Of a stretch of 64,000 bases of DNA, positions 8,706-17,784 are shown piece after piece. Under the pieces are notes generated by a model. That model worked only from the letters and a program-made list of their open reading frames with translations. It ran no database searches and was not told where the DNA came from. A program made the translations under genes and the position numbers. This DNA comes from Pseudomonadales bacterium. GTDB lineage: Bacteria; Pseudomonadota; Gammaproteobacteria; Pseudomonadales; UBA7239. Position 1 is the stretch's first letter. The number at the start of each line of letters is the position of its first letter. The stretch lies in NCBI GenBank assembly GCA_041395665.1, contig JAWLAB010000008.1, forward strand, positions 25,672 through 89,671. Reading direction: 5' to 3'.

Positions 8706-8734
8706 ATTGTAGTGACCACCCCTTCGCATTTCAA
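8706..8734 (-). promoter_or_regulatory. Sigma-70 promoter for rplM-rpsI
   Basis: Minus strand has TTGAAA (8729-8734), a 17-base spacer, and TACAAT (8706-8711), both hexamers near consensus. Predicted start lies about 35 bases ahead of the rplM ATG. It separates the ribosomal pair from the upstream hydrolase gene. Confidence 0.75.
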
Positions 8735-8765
8735 GCAATAAATTATCTTTTCTTAGGTGTTTATT

Positions 8766-9638
8766 TCAGAGAGATTCTTTCCAAAACCAATACTGTCGAC
8801 TGAAATCCCAGCCGCCTACCTCACCCTCTTTCCTTGCTCTACCGTCTTTTTCCAGCTTGAGCAGGTGCGCCCACAAAGACACTTTAGCAATCGGGTGCAG
8901 GCTCGGATCAACATCGCTGTAAACCACCGATACCAAGGCATCAATAGTAGAAGCCGCCCCCATCGAACGCAGCGCATCCACCACTTTCCCTTCGCGTTGC
9001 AAGCGATGAGCAATTAAGCCATCAATCACCTCGATAGGATTCAACATCGCATCACCATGCCCAGGCAGTAAAGATTGCAGGGAATAGTTTTTAAGAATAG
9101 ACAAAGATTGCAGGTAATCCGCCATATCACCCGCAGGTGGCACGATCACTACGGTGGAGCCTTCCATAATGTGATCACCAGTAAAAACCGCACCCTCTTC
9201 TCGCAATAAATAGCAGAAATGGTTGGAGACATGTCCTGGCGTGGCCATCGCTTCTAATGTGAAGCCCTCGCCTTCGATTAAATCACCGTGATGGATATCG
9301 CGATCAGCTACAAAGCTGGCGTCTTGCTGCTCATCATTGGGCAACACAGCACCTACCAAAGCAGCACCGGTGCGCTCCGCCAAAATTTTCGCTGCGGGAG
9401 AATGATCAGGGTGCGTGTGCGTGACAACAATCCAGCGCACCGCTGTATCGCCGACGGCATTCAGAATTGCTTGGATATGTGACGAATCCGCTGGCCCTGG
9501 ATCCAAAATGGCAAGTTCCTTATCGCCAATCAAATAGCAATTGGTGCCCGCGCCCGCGAGCATGCTGGGGTTGTTGGCAGTCAGCCGCCTCACCAAGGGC
9601 GACAACTGCACCAACTCGCCCGAATTCACGCGCGCCAC
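8766..9638 (-). CDS. MBL-fold metallohydrolase (LACTB2-like)
   Basis: Metallo-beta-lactamase-fold hydrolase, 290 residues. Metal ligands: THTHPDH (H74, H76, D78, H79), TPGHVSNH, and TGDH, with a final GHGD near residue 205; the C-terminal third is a winged-helix-like domain (VDALRSMGAASTIDALVSVVY...) as in LACTB2-type proteins. Substrate is not determined by sequence. The start is a GTG five bases after the fabV stop (another GTG is three codons on), so it probably depends on fabV translation. Relatives include RNA endonucleases and thioester or lactone hydrolases. Confidence 0.8.
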   Translation of the reverse strand: MARVNSGELVQLSPLVRRLTANNPSMLAGAGTNCYLIGDKELAILDPGPADSSHIQAILNAVGDTAVRWIVVTHTHPDHSPAAKILAERTGAALVGAVLPNDEQQDASFVADRDIHHGDLIEGEGFTLEAMATPGHVSNHFCYLLREEGAVFTGDHIMEGSTVVIVPPAGDMADYLQSLSILKNYSLQSLLPGHGDAMLNPIEVIDGLIAHRLQREGKVVDALRSMGAASTIDALVSVVYSDVDPSLHPIAKVSLWAHLLKLEKDGRARKEGEVGGWDFSRQYWFWKESL

Positions 9639-9643
9639 AACAA

Positions 9644-10831
9644 TTAAACCAGCGGCAACTCCACGATCGGGCTTAAGTCTTCGTCGTAATTCACTTCAGC
9701 AAAACCAAAGCCAAACAACTTCAAAAACTCGTCTTTGTAGCCTTGGAAATCAGTCAACTGATACAGGTTTTCTGTCGTCACTGTCGGCCACAACGCTGCC
9801 ACTGCAGCGTGAATATTTGGCTGTAATTCTTTGTCATCCACACGCAAACGCCCTTCTGCATCCAAGCTGCGCGCGCTGCTGTAAAGACAATCGTGAAACA
9901 AACGATAAATTTGTTCGATACAACCTTCATGCCCACCTTTTTCTTTCATCACTTTGTACAGCAATGACAAATACAAAGGCATGATGGGGATAGCGGCGCT
10001 CGCCTGCGTCACCAGCGCTTTCAGCACGGAAACATAGGATTTTCCCTGCACTTTTACCAATTGGCTATCAATGGCAACGCGCGTGCGATCCAAATCTTTT
10101 TTCGCCGCGCCGATAGTACCGTTCCAATAAATATCCCAAGTTAATTTTTCACCGAGATAAGTGTAGGCCGTGGTTTGTGCGCCATCAGCCAACACGCCGG
10201 CAGCGAGCAGCGCATCAATCCACATCTGCCAATCTTCACCACCCATCACCGCAACTGTGTTGGCAATTTCTTCTTCGCTTGCCGCAGGTAGCGTGACTTC
10301 TTCAACGATTTGTTTATCGGTGTTTACACCGCGTTGTGTCACAGCTTGACCGATAGGTTTCAACACTGAGCCGTGCACGACACCGGTTTTAGGATGTTGG
10401 CGACGCGGTGAAGCCAAGCTGTAAATCACCAAATCCACTTTGCCCATATCGGCTTTAATGGTGTCGATAGTTTTTTGTTTTATTTCATCCGAAAACGCAT
10501 CACCGTTGATGTGTTTGGCGTACAAACCTGCTTCTTTTGCCGCTTGATGAAAAGCCGCTGAGTTGTACCAACCCGCCGTGCCGGTGCGTTTTTCATCCGG
10601 CTTTTTTTCGAAAAAAACGCCCAGCGTTTTTGCACCGCAACCGAATGCGGCGGTGATGCGCGATGCCAAACCGTAACCTGTAGACGCACCAATCACTAAA
10701 ACATTTTTAGGACCATTGGCGATGGCGCCCTGCTGACGCACATAATCAATTTGCTGGCGCACATTAGCGGCACAGCCTTTGGGGTGCGCATTGGTACAAA
10801 TAAAACCGCGAACTTTTGGTTGGATGATCAT
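9644..10831 (-). CDS. fabV: trans-2-enoyl-CoA/ACP reductase FabV
   Basis: NADH-dependent enoyl reductase closing the fatty acid elongation cycle; the FabV type is known for triclosan resistance. 395 residues from ATG 10831 (MIIQPKVRGFICTNAHP), the normal length; an upstream extension to 10915 is not conserved. Rossmann motif GASTGYGLASRI near residue 52, and the catalytic Tyr-X8-Lys pattern in YWNGTIGAAK. Divergent from fumarase across a ~100-bp gap; likely cotranscribed with the MBL-fold gene behind it. Confidence 0.95.
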   Translation of the reverse strand: MIIQPKVRGFICTNAHPKGCAANVRQQIDYVRQQGAIANGPKNVLVIGASTGYGLASRITAAFGCGAKTLGVFFEKKPDEKRTGTAGWYNSAAFHQAAKEAGLYAKHINGDAFSDEIKQKTIDTIKADMGKVDLVIYSLASPRRQHPKTGVVHGSVLKPIGQAVTQRGVNTDKQIVEEVTLPAASEEEIANTVAVMGGEDWQMWIDALLAAGVLADGAQTTAYTYLGEKLTWDIYWNGTIGAAKKDLDRTRVAIDSQLVKVQGKSYVSVLKALVTQASAAIPIMPLYLSLLYKVMKEKGGHEGCIEQIYRLFHDCLYSSARSLDAEGRLRVDDKELQPNIHAAVAALWPTVTTENLYQLTDFQGYKDEFLKLFGFGFAEVNYDEDLSPIVELPLV

Positions 10832-10867
10832 GCAGCCTTCTCTATCGATCGAAAACGAAAGGTCGGC

Positions 10868-10873
10868 ATTATA
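10868..10873 (-). promoter_or_regulatory. Candidate -10 element for fabV
   Basis: A perfect TATAAT on the minus strand, about 37 bases before the fabV ATG in the fabV/fumarase divergent gap. No good -35 is visible. A weaker TAGAAT facing the fumarase gene lies at 10888-10893. Confidence 0.4.
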
Positions 10874-10929
10874 TACGCGCCTACTGCTAGAATAAGTGCC
10901 TCGTTTTAGCACCATCCACGGAGTTTGCC

Positions 10930-12447
10930 ATGACTGTTATTCGCCAAGACGACCTGATCGCCAGCGTCGCCGATGCCCTGCAATTCATCTCCTACTATCA
11001 CCCCGTGGATTTCATTCAGGCGATGCACAAAGCCTACGACCGCGAGCAAAATCCCGCAGCCAAAGACGCTATCGCACAAATTCTGATCAACTCGCGTATG
11101 TGTGCCATGGGGCACCGCCCAATCTGCCAAGACACCGGTATCGTGACCGTATTCATCAAAGTAGGCATGGATGTGCGCTGGGACGGCGCGACCATGAGCG
11201 TGGACGACATGATTAACGAAGGCGTGCGCCGCGCTTATTTGCAGCCTGACAACATCCTGCGCGCCTCTATCTTGGTTGACCCAGCAGGCAAACGCCAAAA
11301 CACCAAGGACAACACGCCAGCTGTGATTCACTACCAAATCGTCCCCGGTAACAAAGTTGAAGTGGATTTGGCAGCCAAAGGTGGCGGCTCAGAAAACAAA
11401 TCCAAAATGGCGATGCTGAACCCCTCCGACTCCATCGTGGATTGGGTGCTGAAAACGCTGCCTACCATGGGCGCGGGTTGGTGTCCGCCAGGGATGCTCG
11501 GCATTGGCATCGGTGGCACTGCAGAAAAAGCTGCTGTGCTGGCGAAAGAAGTGCTGATGGATGAAATTGATATTTATGATTTGATGGCGCGCGGCCCGCA
11601 AAATCGCATCGAAGAATTGCGTTTGGAATTGTTTGAAAAAGTGAATCAACTCGGCATTGGCGCGCAGGGGCTCGGCGGTTTGACCACCGTGCTGGATGTC
11701 AAAATTAAAGACTACCCCACGCACGCTGCCTCACTGCCCGTGTGCATGATTCCCAACTGCGCTGCCACACGCCACGCGCATTTTGTGCTGGATGGCTCCG
11801 GCCCATCGCTGCAAACACCGCCTTCGCTCGAAGAGTGGCCAGAAATCACTTGGGAGACAGGCAACTCGCGCCGCGTCAATCTCGACAATCTCACCAAAGC
11901 TGATCTGGCTGAATGGAAATCCGGTGAAACACTATTGCTTTCTGGAAAAATGCTCACTGGTCGCGATGCTGCACACAAAAAAATGATCGACATGATGGCA
12001 AAAGGCGAAGAGCTGCCCGTCGATCTCACCAATCGCTTTATCTACTATGTAGGCCCCGTTGACCCAGTGCGCGACGAAGTGGTCGGTCCCGCTGGCCCCA
12101 CCACCGCAACGCGCATGGATAAATTCACACGCACCATGCTGGAGAAAACGGGGTTGATCGGCATGATTGGCAAATCCGAGCGCGGCCCTGTCGCCATCGA
12201 AGCCATCAAAGACAACAAAGCCGTGTATTTGATGGCAGTGGGCGGTGCAGCGTATCTCGTTTCCAAAGCGATCACGGCCGCCAAAGTATTGGCGTTTCCT
12301 GAATTAGGTATGGAAGCGATTTACGAATTTGAAGTGAAAGACATGCCCGTGACGGTTGCTGTCGATATCAACGGCATTTCTGTGCACACCACCGGCCCAC
12401 AAATTTGGGAACAAAAAATACGTACTGAACATCTGCAGGTTGTTTAA
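10930..12447 (+). CDS. fumA: Fumarate hydratase class I (4Fe-4S)
   Basis: Iron-sulfur fumarase interconverting fumarate and malate in the TCA cycle. 505 residues, single-chain form with N-terminal (alpha) and C-terminal (beta) domains. Cluster ligands are expected at CQDTG (near residue 65), MIPNC and a further Cys; GGSENKSKMAML and PPGMLGIGIGGTAEKA are family motifs, as is TTGPQIWE at the end. GGAG lies six bases before the ATG. It heads a chain of overlapping genes: the first MBOAT gene starts six bases after its stop. Confidence 0.95.
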   Translation: MTVIRQDDLIASVADALQFISYYHPVDFIQAMHKAYDREQNPAAKDAIAQILINSRMCAMGHRPICQDTGIVTVFIKVGMDVRWDGATMSVDDMINEGVRRAYLQPDNILRASILVDPAGKRQNTKDNTPAVIHYQIVPGNKVEVDLAAKGGGSENKSKMAMLNPSDSIVDWVLKTLPTMGAGWCPPGMLGIGIGGTAEKAAVLAKEVLMDEIDIYDLMARGPQNRIEELRLELFEKVNQLGIGAQGLGGLTTVLDVKIKDYPTHAASLPVCMIPNCAATRHAHFVLDGSGPSLQTPPSLEEWPEITWETGNSRRVNLDNLTKADLAEWKSGETLLLSGKMLTGRDAAHKKMIDMMAKGEELPVDLTNRFIYYVGPVDPVRDEVVGPAGPTTATRMDKFTRTMLEKTGLIGMIGKSERGPVAIEAIKDNKAVYLMAVGGAAYLVSKAITAAKVLAFPELGMEAIYEFEVKDMPVTVAVDINGISVHTTGPQIWEQKIRTEHLQVV

Positions 12448-12453
12448 CGCTGC

Positions 12454-13946
12454 ATGCTGTTCAATTCGTATCAATTTATTTGGTTGTTCCTGCCAGTGGT
12501 ACTAGCAGGTTTTTTTATTACCGCAAGGTACCGGCAAGAAGCTGCGGCACTGTGGTTGGCGCTGAGTTCGCTATTTTTTTACGGCTATTGGGATATTTCT
12601 TATGTGCCGTTGCTACTGATATCCATCGCAGCAAATTACCAAATTGGCAAACAAATCAGCGGCGCAATTGAACAACAAGCCGCACGCCGCGCTAAAACTT
12701 GGTTAATTCTCGGCTTAGCGTTTGATTTGGGCTTACTGGCTCATTACAAATACACCAATTTTTTTCTCGATAATTGGATTGCACTCACAGGCTCCAATCT
12801 TTCGTTACCCAATATCATTCTGCCTCTCGGTATTTCATTTTTTACCTTCACACAAATTGCCTACTTGGCGGACTGCCACAAAGGCATCGTGAAAGAGCGC
12901 AATCCCGTGCACTATTTGCTGTTTATCACCTACTTCCCACATTTAATCGCTGGCCCCATTCTGCATCACAAACAAATGATGCCGCAGTTTGCGCGCGCTG
13001 ATACTTATCGAATTAGCCAAGAAAATATTGCCGTTGGCCTCACCATTTTCGCTATTGGCATGTTCAAAAAAATGGCGATCGCTGATCCATTGGCTAACTT
13101 TGCAGGGCCAGTCTTTGCCGTCAGCAAACATCCAGGACTGCTCGCCACCAGTGAAGCATGGCTCGGCGCATTGGCTTACTGCTTGCAACTGTATTTTGAT
13201 TTTTCCGGCTACTCCGATATGGCGATTGGTCTATCGCGTCTGTTCGGCATCAAATTACCGCTCAATTTTAATTCGCCGTATAAATCCACCAACATCATTG
13301 ATTTTTGGCGGCGTTGGCACATGACGCTGTCGCAGTTTTTGCGCGACTACCTCTACATCACACTGGGCGGCAATCGCTTAGGTAAATCGCGCCGTTACAT
13401 CAATCTGATGATCACCATGTTGCTCGGTGGTTTTTGGCACGGGGCGGGGTGGACTTTTATTGTGTGGGGTGCATTGCACGGCATTTACCTCACCATCAAC
13501 CATATGTTCCGTGAGTTTTTCCCAGAGTCACAAAACGCATCACTCTTCTCTACTCGTGCACGCGCCACCATCGGCTGGCGCTTACCATGCTGGGCGTTGT
13601 AGTTGCTTTTGTGATTTTCCGTGCAGCATCAATGCATGATGCACTCACCATATTGCAAGCAATGGCTGGACTGTCTTCAGCGGCGGATGGAGAACAAGTT
13701 ATCTCCATTTTGAAACATGCAGATGACGGGCGTGACTATGTTTTGCTAGCCGGCTTAATCGCTCTGTTTGCGCCCAACACACAAGAAATTATGAGCCGTT
13801 TTCAACCCGCATCCGACGCCACACCTAGCAACACTCGCTGGCAGTGGCGACCATACCCACTATTGGCTCTACTCACCGCTCTTGTTCTGAGTTATAGCAT
13901 TGTGAACATCGGCCAAGTCAGTGAATTTCTTTACTTTCAGTTTTGA
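12454..13946 (+). pseudogene. MBOAT-family O-acyltransferase, copy 1 (frameshifted)
   Basis: AlgI-like polytopic acyltransferase thought to move acetyl groups across the inner membrane for polysaccharide O-acetylation. Two frames together encode a ~497-residue protein nearly parallel to copy 2 at 15004-16494. The first frame runs 12454-13602 and contains the core: PLGISFFTFTQIAYL, HLIAGPILHH, YFDFSGYSDMAIGL, INFWRRWH-like DFWRRWHMTLSQFLRDY, and the active-site His region FWHGAGWTF...ALHG. One base is missing near 13575-13586 (after ATIGW), and the second frame continues from LTMLGVVVAF to the shared end SEFLYFQF at 13946. The break removes the last ~120 residues. It may be real decay or a sequence error. 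Begins six bases after fumA. Confidence 0.85.
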
Positions 13947-13948
13947 CG

Positions 13949-15004
13949 ATGATGAAAACTTATAACAACATCGTGATTATTCTCACCTGCATTTTGGTAG
14001 GCTTTTGCGCCTGCTTAATTATCTGGGCGCAACCCCTGAGTGGCGATTTAACGCGTATTGGCGCCTATCCAGAACGCTGGTATGGATGGAATGTCCCACA
14101 GCAAAAAATTCCTGACAACACAAACACAGAACGAACCACCTCAAAAAAACATATTTTAGTGCTCGGTGATTCGTTCTCAGAAATAGGGCACTGGCAGGCG
14201 TACCTCAATGATCGTTACAGCTTTACGCTAGTTCCAACAAGAAACACCAGCTTTCACAAAATCATCGAAAAGATCCGCACAGAAAACCCAGACGGCGTTG
14301 TGATTGAAAGCGTAGAGCGATTTACTTACGCCATGTTTGGCGATGAATCTGAGTTTATGGGTAGCACACCAAAAAATTGCGACCCAATTACTCCATCAAC
14401 CTCAACACTCAGCGTAGAAAAAGCTCTTCTTTCTGTTTCCTACCCTCCGTATGCAAGAGAAACTTTTCCTCGCACTGCAAAAGAAATCTCTCAAGGTTTC
14501 TATCTTGCTAAGCAGCATATCTTTTTTGCAATAAAACCTAGGAAACAACTCGCTAGGATATTCGATCTCACAACGCCAACACTATTTAGCTCGGCACGCA
14601 ATAAAGAAATTCTCACGCTAAAAAGTGATCTGCTGCTATTACCCTCGTTCAATGATGCAGCCATATCTACCATGCAGTGCTCTATGCGCACGCTGGCACA
14701 CGCGCTGACACAGCTCAACAAGCCTTTTGTTTTTGTGATTGTTCCTGATAAAACTACTGCCTACCAACCGTACATCAACTCGTCAGCGCTACGCGACAAA
14801 CCACCAGTAATAACACGCCTGCTGCATCAAATCCGCATACCTCACACTATTGATATGCTCCCTAACATTAGAGACGCACTGGCGAACAATACTGTAGATT
14901 TTTATCTACCGAATGATACGCATTGGGGGTATCACGGCTTTGAATTAGCCGCACAACAAATTGAGGCTGCCTTTCAACCTCAATGGCCTAGGAACCGTCT
15001 CTGA
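13949..15004 (+). CDS. AlgJ/AlgX-like (SGNH/DHHW) acetyltransferase, copy 1
   Basis: Membrane-anchored periplasmic protein of the DHHW/AlgJ-AlgX group, expected to transfer acetyl groups to a polysaccharide. 351 residues from ATG 13949: N-terminal membrane helix (about 8-28), GDSFSE nucleophile block (Ser in GDSF) and the C-terminal DTHWGYHG block carrying the Asp and His of the triad. ATG is two bases after the MBOAT copy 1 frame ends, and its own stop overlaps the next MBOAT start (TGATG). Diverged from copy 2 much more than the two MBOAT copies have from each other. The acceptor is unknown; no glycan synthesis genes lie nearby. Confidence 0.75.
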   Translation: MMKTYNNIVIILTCILVGFCACLIIWAQPLSGDLTRIGAYPERWYGWNVPQQKIPDNTNTERTTSKKHILVLGDSFSEIGHWQAYLNDRYSFTLVPTRNTSFHKIIEKIRTENPDGVVIESVERFTYAMFGDESEFMGSTPKNCDPITPSTSTLSVEKALLSVSYPPYARETFPRTAKEISQGFYLAKQHIFFAIKPRKQLARIFDLTTPTLFSSARNKEILTLKSDLLLLPSFNDAAISTMQCSMRTLAHALTQLNKPFVFVIVPDKTTAYQPYINSSALRDKPPVITRLLHQIRIPHTIDMLPNIRDALANNTVDFYLPNDTHWGYHGFELAAQQIEAAFQPQWPRNRL

Positions 15005-16494
15005 TGTTGTTTAACTCTTATTCGTTCATTTTTCTATTTTTACCCATTGTTTTTGCGGGTTTTTTTATTGCTGCCCGTTTTCGTCATGAGGCGGCAGCAC
15101 TCTGGCTAGCGTTGGCCTCTTTATTCTTTTATGGCTACTGGGATATAAATTATGTACCACTGCTGTTGATATCAATCACAGCCAATTACCAGATTGGCAA
15201 GCAAATCAGTAGCGCCATAGAACAACAGACCTTACACCGCGCAAAACTATGGTTTATTGCTGGCTTAGTTTTTGACCTCGTTCTACTCGCTCATTATAAG
15301 TACACCAATTTCTTTTTAGATAATTGGATTGCGCTAACTGGCTCCAATCTTTCATTTCCAGATATTATTTTGCCTCTTGGCATTTCTTTCTTTACCTTCA
15401 CACAAATTGCTTACTTAGCTGACTGCCACAAAGGTATCGTCAAAGAACGCAATCCTATTCACTATTTATTATTTATCACTTACTTCCCGCATTTAATTGC
15501 GGGGCCTATCTTGCATCACAAACAGATGATGCCGCAGTTTGCTCGCAAAGATACTTACAGCATCAGCCAAGAAAATATCGCCGTTGGGCTTACTATTTTT
15601 GCTATCGGCATGTTCAAGAAAGTCATCATTGCTGATTCATTCCCAGAATATGTCAATCCTATTTTTTCTGTGAGTCACCACACAACCACCCTATCAACAA
15701 GTGAAGCGTGGCTTGGTGCGTTAGCCTACTGCCTGCAACTGTATTTTGATTTTTCTGGCTACTCTGACATGGCCATTGGTTTATCGCGACTTTTTGGCAT
15801 CAAACTACCACTCAACTTTAACTCGCCCTACAAAGCAACCAGCATCATCGATTTTTGGCGGCGATGGCATATGACTTTGTCTCAATTTTTACGCGACTAT
15901 CTCTATATTGCTTTAGGCGGTAATCGTTTAGGAAAATCACGCCGCTACCTCAACTTGATGATTACCATGCTACTGGGTGGTTTTTGGCACGGGGCAGGTT
16001 GGACTTTTATAATTTGGGGTGCTCTACACGGCATTTACCTCACAATTAACCACGTATTTCGTGAATTTTTTCCAGCACCAACTGACACAACTACAATCAC
16101 AGCGCGTGCACGCGCACTCGCAGGATGGCTCCTCACCATACTGGGTGTCGTCATTGCGTTTGTCATATTTCGTGCCGAATCAATTTCCGACGCCCTCTTG
16201 CTATTAAAAGCAATGGCAGGAATATTCACGCTTGATCCAGAGCAATCGCCCAGCATCGTGAGCCATGCGGATGACGGATGGAATCTTGTTGTATGGACTT
16301 CATGCTTGGCTTTGTTTGCACCCAACACACAAGAAATTATGAATAACTTTAGACCGACATCTGACAAAGTTAATCACCAAACACGATGGCAGTGGCGCCC
16401 TAGCCCGCTATTGGCCGTCACTGGTGGTCTCGCACTAGCCATCAGCATTGTCAATATCGGACAAGTCAGCGAGTTTCTTTATTTTCAATTTTAA
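15004..16494 (+). CDS. MBOAT-family O-acyltransferase, copy 2 (intact)
   Basis: Intact AlgI-like membrane acyltransferase, 496 residues with about ten membrane segments. Key motifs: PLGISFFTFTQIAYLAD, YFDFSGYSDMA, FNSPYKATSIIDFWRRWH, and GGFWHGAGWTFIIWGALHG with the conserved His pair. Start ATG overlaps the preceding stop (TGATG, 15002-15006) and its own stop overlaps the next start (TAATG). It is probably the working acetyl channel for both AlgJ-like partners if copy 1 is really broken. Confidence 0.88.
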   Translation: MLFNSYSFIFLFLPIVFAGFFIAARFRHEAAALWLALASLFFYGYWDINYVPLLLISITANYQIGKQISSAIEQQTLHRAKLWFIAGLVFDLVLLAHYKYTNFFLDNWIALTGSNLSFPDIILPLGISFFTFTQIAYLADCHKGIVKERNPIHYLLFITYFPHLIAGPILHHKQMMPQFARKDTYSISQENIAVGLTIFAIGMFKKVIIADSFPEYVNPIFSVSHHTTTLSTSEAWLGALAYCLQLYFDFSGYSDMAIGLSRLFGIKLPLNFNSPYKATSIIDFWRRWHMTLSQFLRDYLYIALGGNRLGKSRRYLNLMITMLLGGFWHGAGWTFIIWGALHGIYLTINHVFREFFPAPTDTTTITARARALAGWLLTILGVVIAFVIFRAESISDALLLLKAMAGIFTLDPEQSPSIVSHADDGWNLVVWTSCLALFAPNTQEIMNNFRPTSDKVNHQTRWQWRPSPLLAVTGGLALAISIVNIGQVSEFLYFQF

Positions 16495-17579
16495 TGATGA
16501 AAATTTATAACACTATTTTTTTATCTTTAGTTTTTTTCGTGGTGTGCTCCTGTGCTGCCATTATGCTTTGGTCGCAGCCTATTACAGGGGATCTCACACG
16601 CATCAGCGGATACCCTGAGCGCTGGTTCGGCTGGAATACACCACAACAAAACATCACTCCTACTACCAATACGCCCCGCAAAGAGGGCGCCTCTCATATT
16701 CTTGTGGTTGGCGACTCTTTTTCTGAAGCCGGCTATTGGCAGTCCTTTCTTAAAGAAAAATATACTTTCTCTTTTATTCACAGCGGAAAAACAAATTTAA
16801 ATGCCGTTATAGCGCGTATAGCACAAGAAAAAATTGATGCCGTAGTTATAGAAACCGTAGAGCGTTCTATGTATAGCATGTACGGTAGCGCAACAACTTT
16901 TACAAAACCCTTGAGCGATTGTCAGCTACCTCTGATTGAAAGAGAGGCACCACCCGATGCCAGTAAACTGTATACGCACATCGCAGAGCTACCCCTCTTT
17001 CCCGATAGAAGTCGGATAACAAAACCCATTTCTGGCAATAATATTTCAGAAGGTTTTCATACATTTAAGTTAAACAGCGAAGCCTTTTTTAAACCTCGCA
17101 AACGCAAAGCGAAAATATTAGCATTGACATCGAGCAATCTATTTAGCAATACACGCAGCGATCAACTCCTTTCATTAAGCCGAGATTTTTTACTGTATAA
17201 CAACATTAACGAAGTTGACCTCAATATGCTGCACTGCACCATCCGAGCCACAGCACAAGCTTTGGCCGCCACTCAGATTCCTTTTGTGATTCTTACACTG
17301 CCCGATAAAACTACCGCATACCAACCCTATCTTGCTGATGAAAAACTGCGTCAGAAAACATCACTGGCTGAGAGCATTAATATGAATGCAGCAACCACGC
17401 ATGGCGTTGATATGTTGCCGGCTATCCGCACATTGATTGCAGCGGGTGACCAAGATATCTATTTGCCGAATGACACTCATTGGGGCTACAGAGGCTTTCA
17501 ATTAGCCGCTGTATTAATCGATGAGAAATTAGCACCGCAATTACCCAATTCAACTTCTACTACAAACACTCATGATTAA
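16494..17579 (+). CDS. AlgJ/AlgX-like (SGNH/DHHW) acetyltransferase, copy 2
   Basis: 361-residue partner of MBOAT copy 2: N-terminal membrane anchor (about 8-30), conserved GDLTRI...YPERWFGWN just after it, GDSFSEAGYW nucleophile block, and NDTHWGYRGF near the C-terminus. Shares architecture with copy 1 but the middle ~200 residues differ strongly, which could mean a different glycan acceptor. Overlaps the MBOAT stop by TAATG and overlaps the next gene by eight bases. Confidence 0.75.
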   Translation: MMKIYNTIFLSLVFFVVCSCAAIMLWSQPITGDLTRISGYPERWFGWNTPQQNITPTTNTPRKEGASHILVVGDSFSEAGYWQSFLKEKYTFSFIHSGKTNLNAVIARIAQEKIDAVVIETVERSMYSMYGSATTFTKPLSDCQLPLIEREAPPDASKLYTHIAELPLFPDRSRITKPISGNNISEGFHTFKLNSEAFFKPRKRKAKILALTSSNLFSNTRSDQLLSLSRDFLLYNNINEVDLNMLHCTIRATAQALAATQIPFVILTLPDKTTAYQPYLADEKLRQKTSLAESINMNAATTHGVDMLPAIRTLIAAGDQDIYLPNDTHWGYRGFQLAAVLIDEKLAPQLPNSTSTTNTHD

Positions 17580-17784
17580 GCGCGGTATCTATCGACATTA
17601 CAAAGGCAAAGACTATCTCGTGATGGAAATTGCTCACCATTCAGAAACACGCGAAGCACTGGTGGTTTACCGTTGTTTGTACGACGACTACAGCGTGTGG
17701 GTTCGTCCACTCAATATGTTCTGCGAAGCAGTTGTGGTCGATGGAAAATCTGTGCCGCGTTTTGCATTTGTGCACGAAGCTTAA
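17572..17784 (+). CDS. DUF1653 domain protein
   Basis: 70 residues, all one DUF1653 domain (RGIYRHYKGKDYLVMEIAHHSET, LVVYRCLYDDYSVWVRPLNMF). The family is small, soluble and of unknown function. The start overlaps the AlgJ-like stop by eight bases and its stop abuts the xseA ATG, so it is translated within the same transcript. Confidence 0.85.
   Translation: MIKRGIYRHYKGKDYLVMEIAHHSETREALVVYRCLYDDYSVWVRPLNMFCEAVVVDGKSVPRFAFVHEA

Noticed and set aside
10906..11337. 143-codon open frame on the minus strand in the fabV/fumA region
   Set aside because: Antisense to the conserved N-terminus of fumarase.
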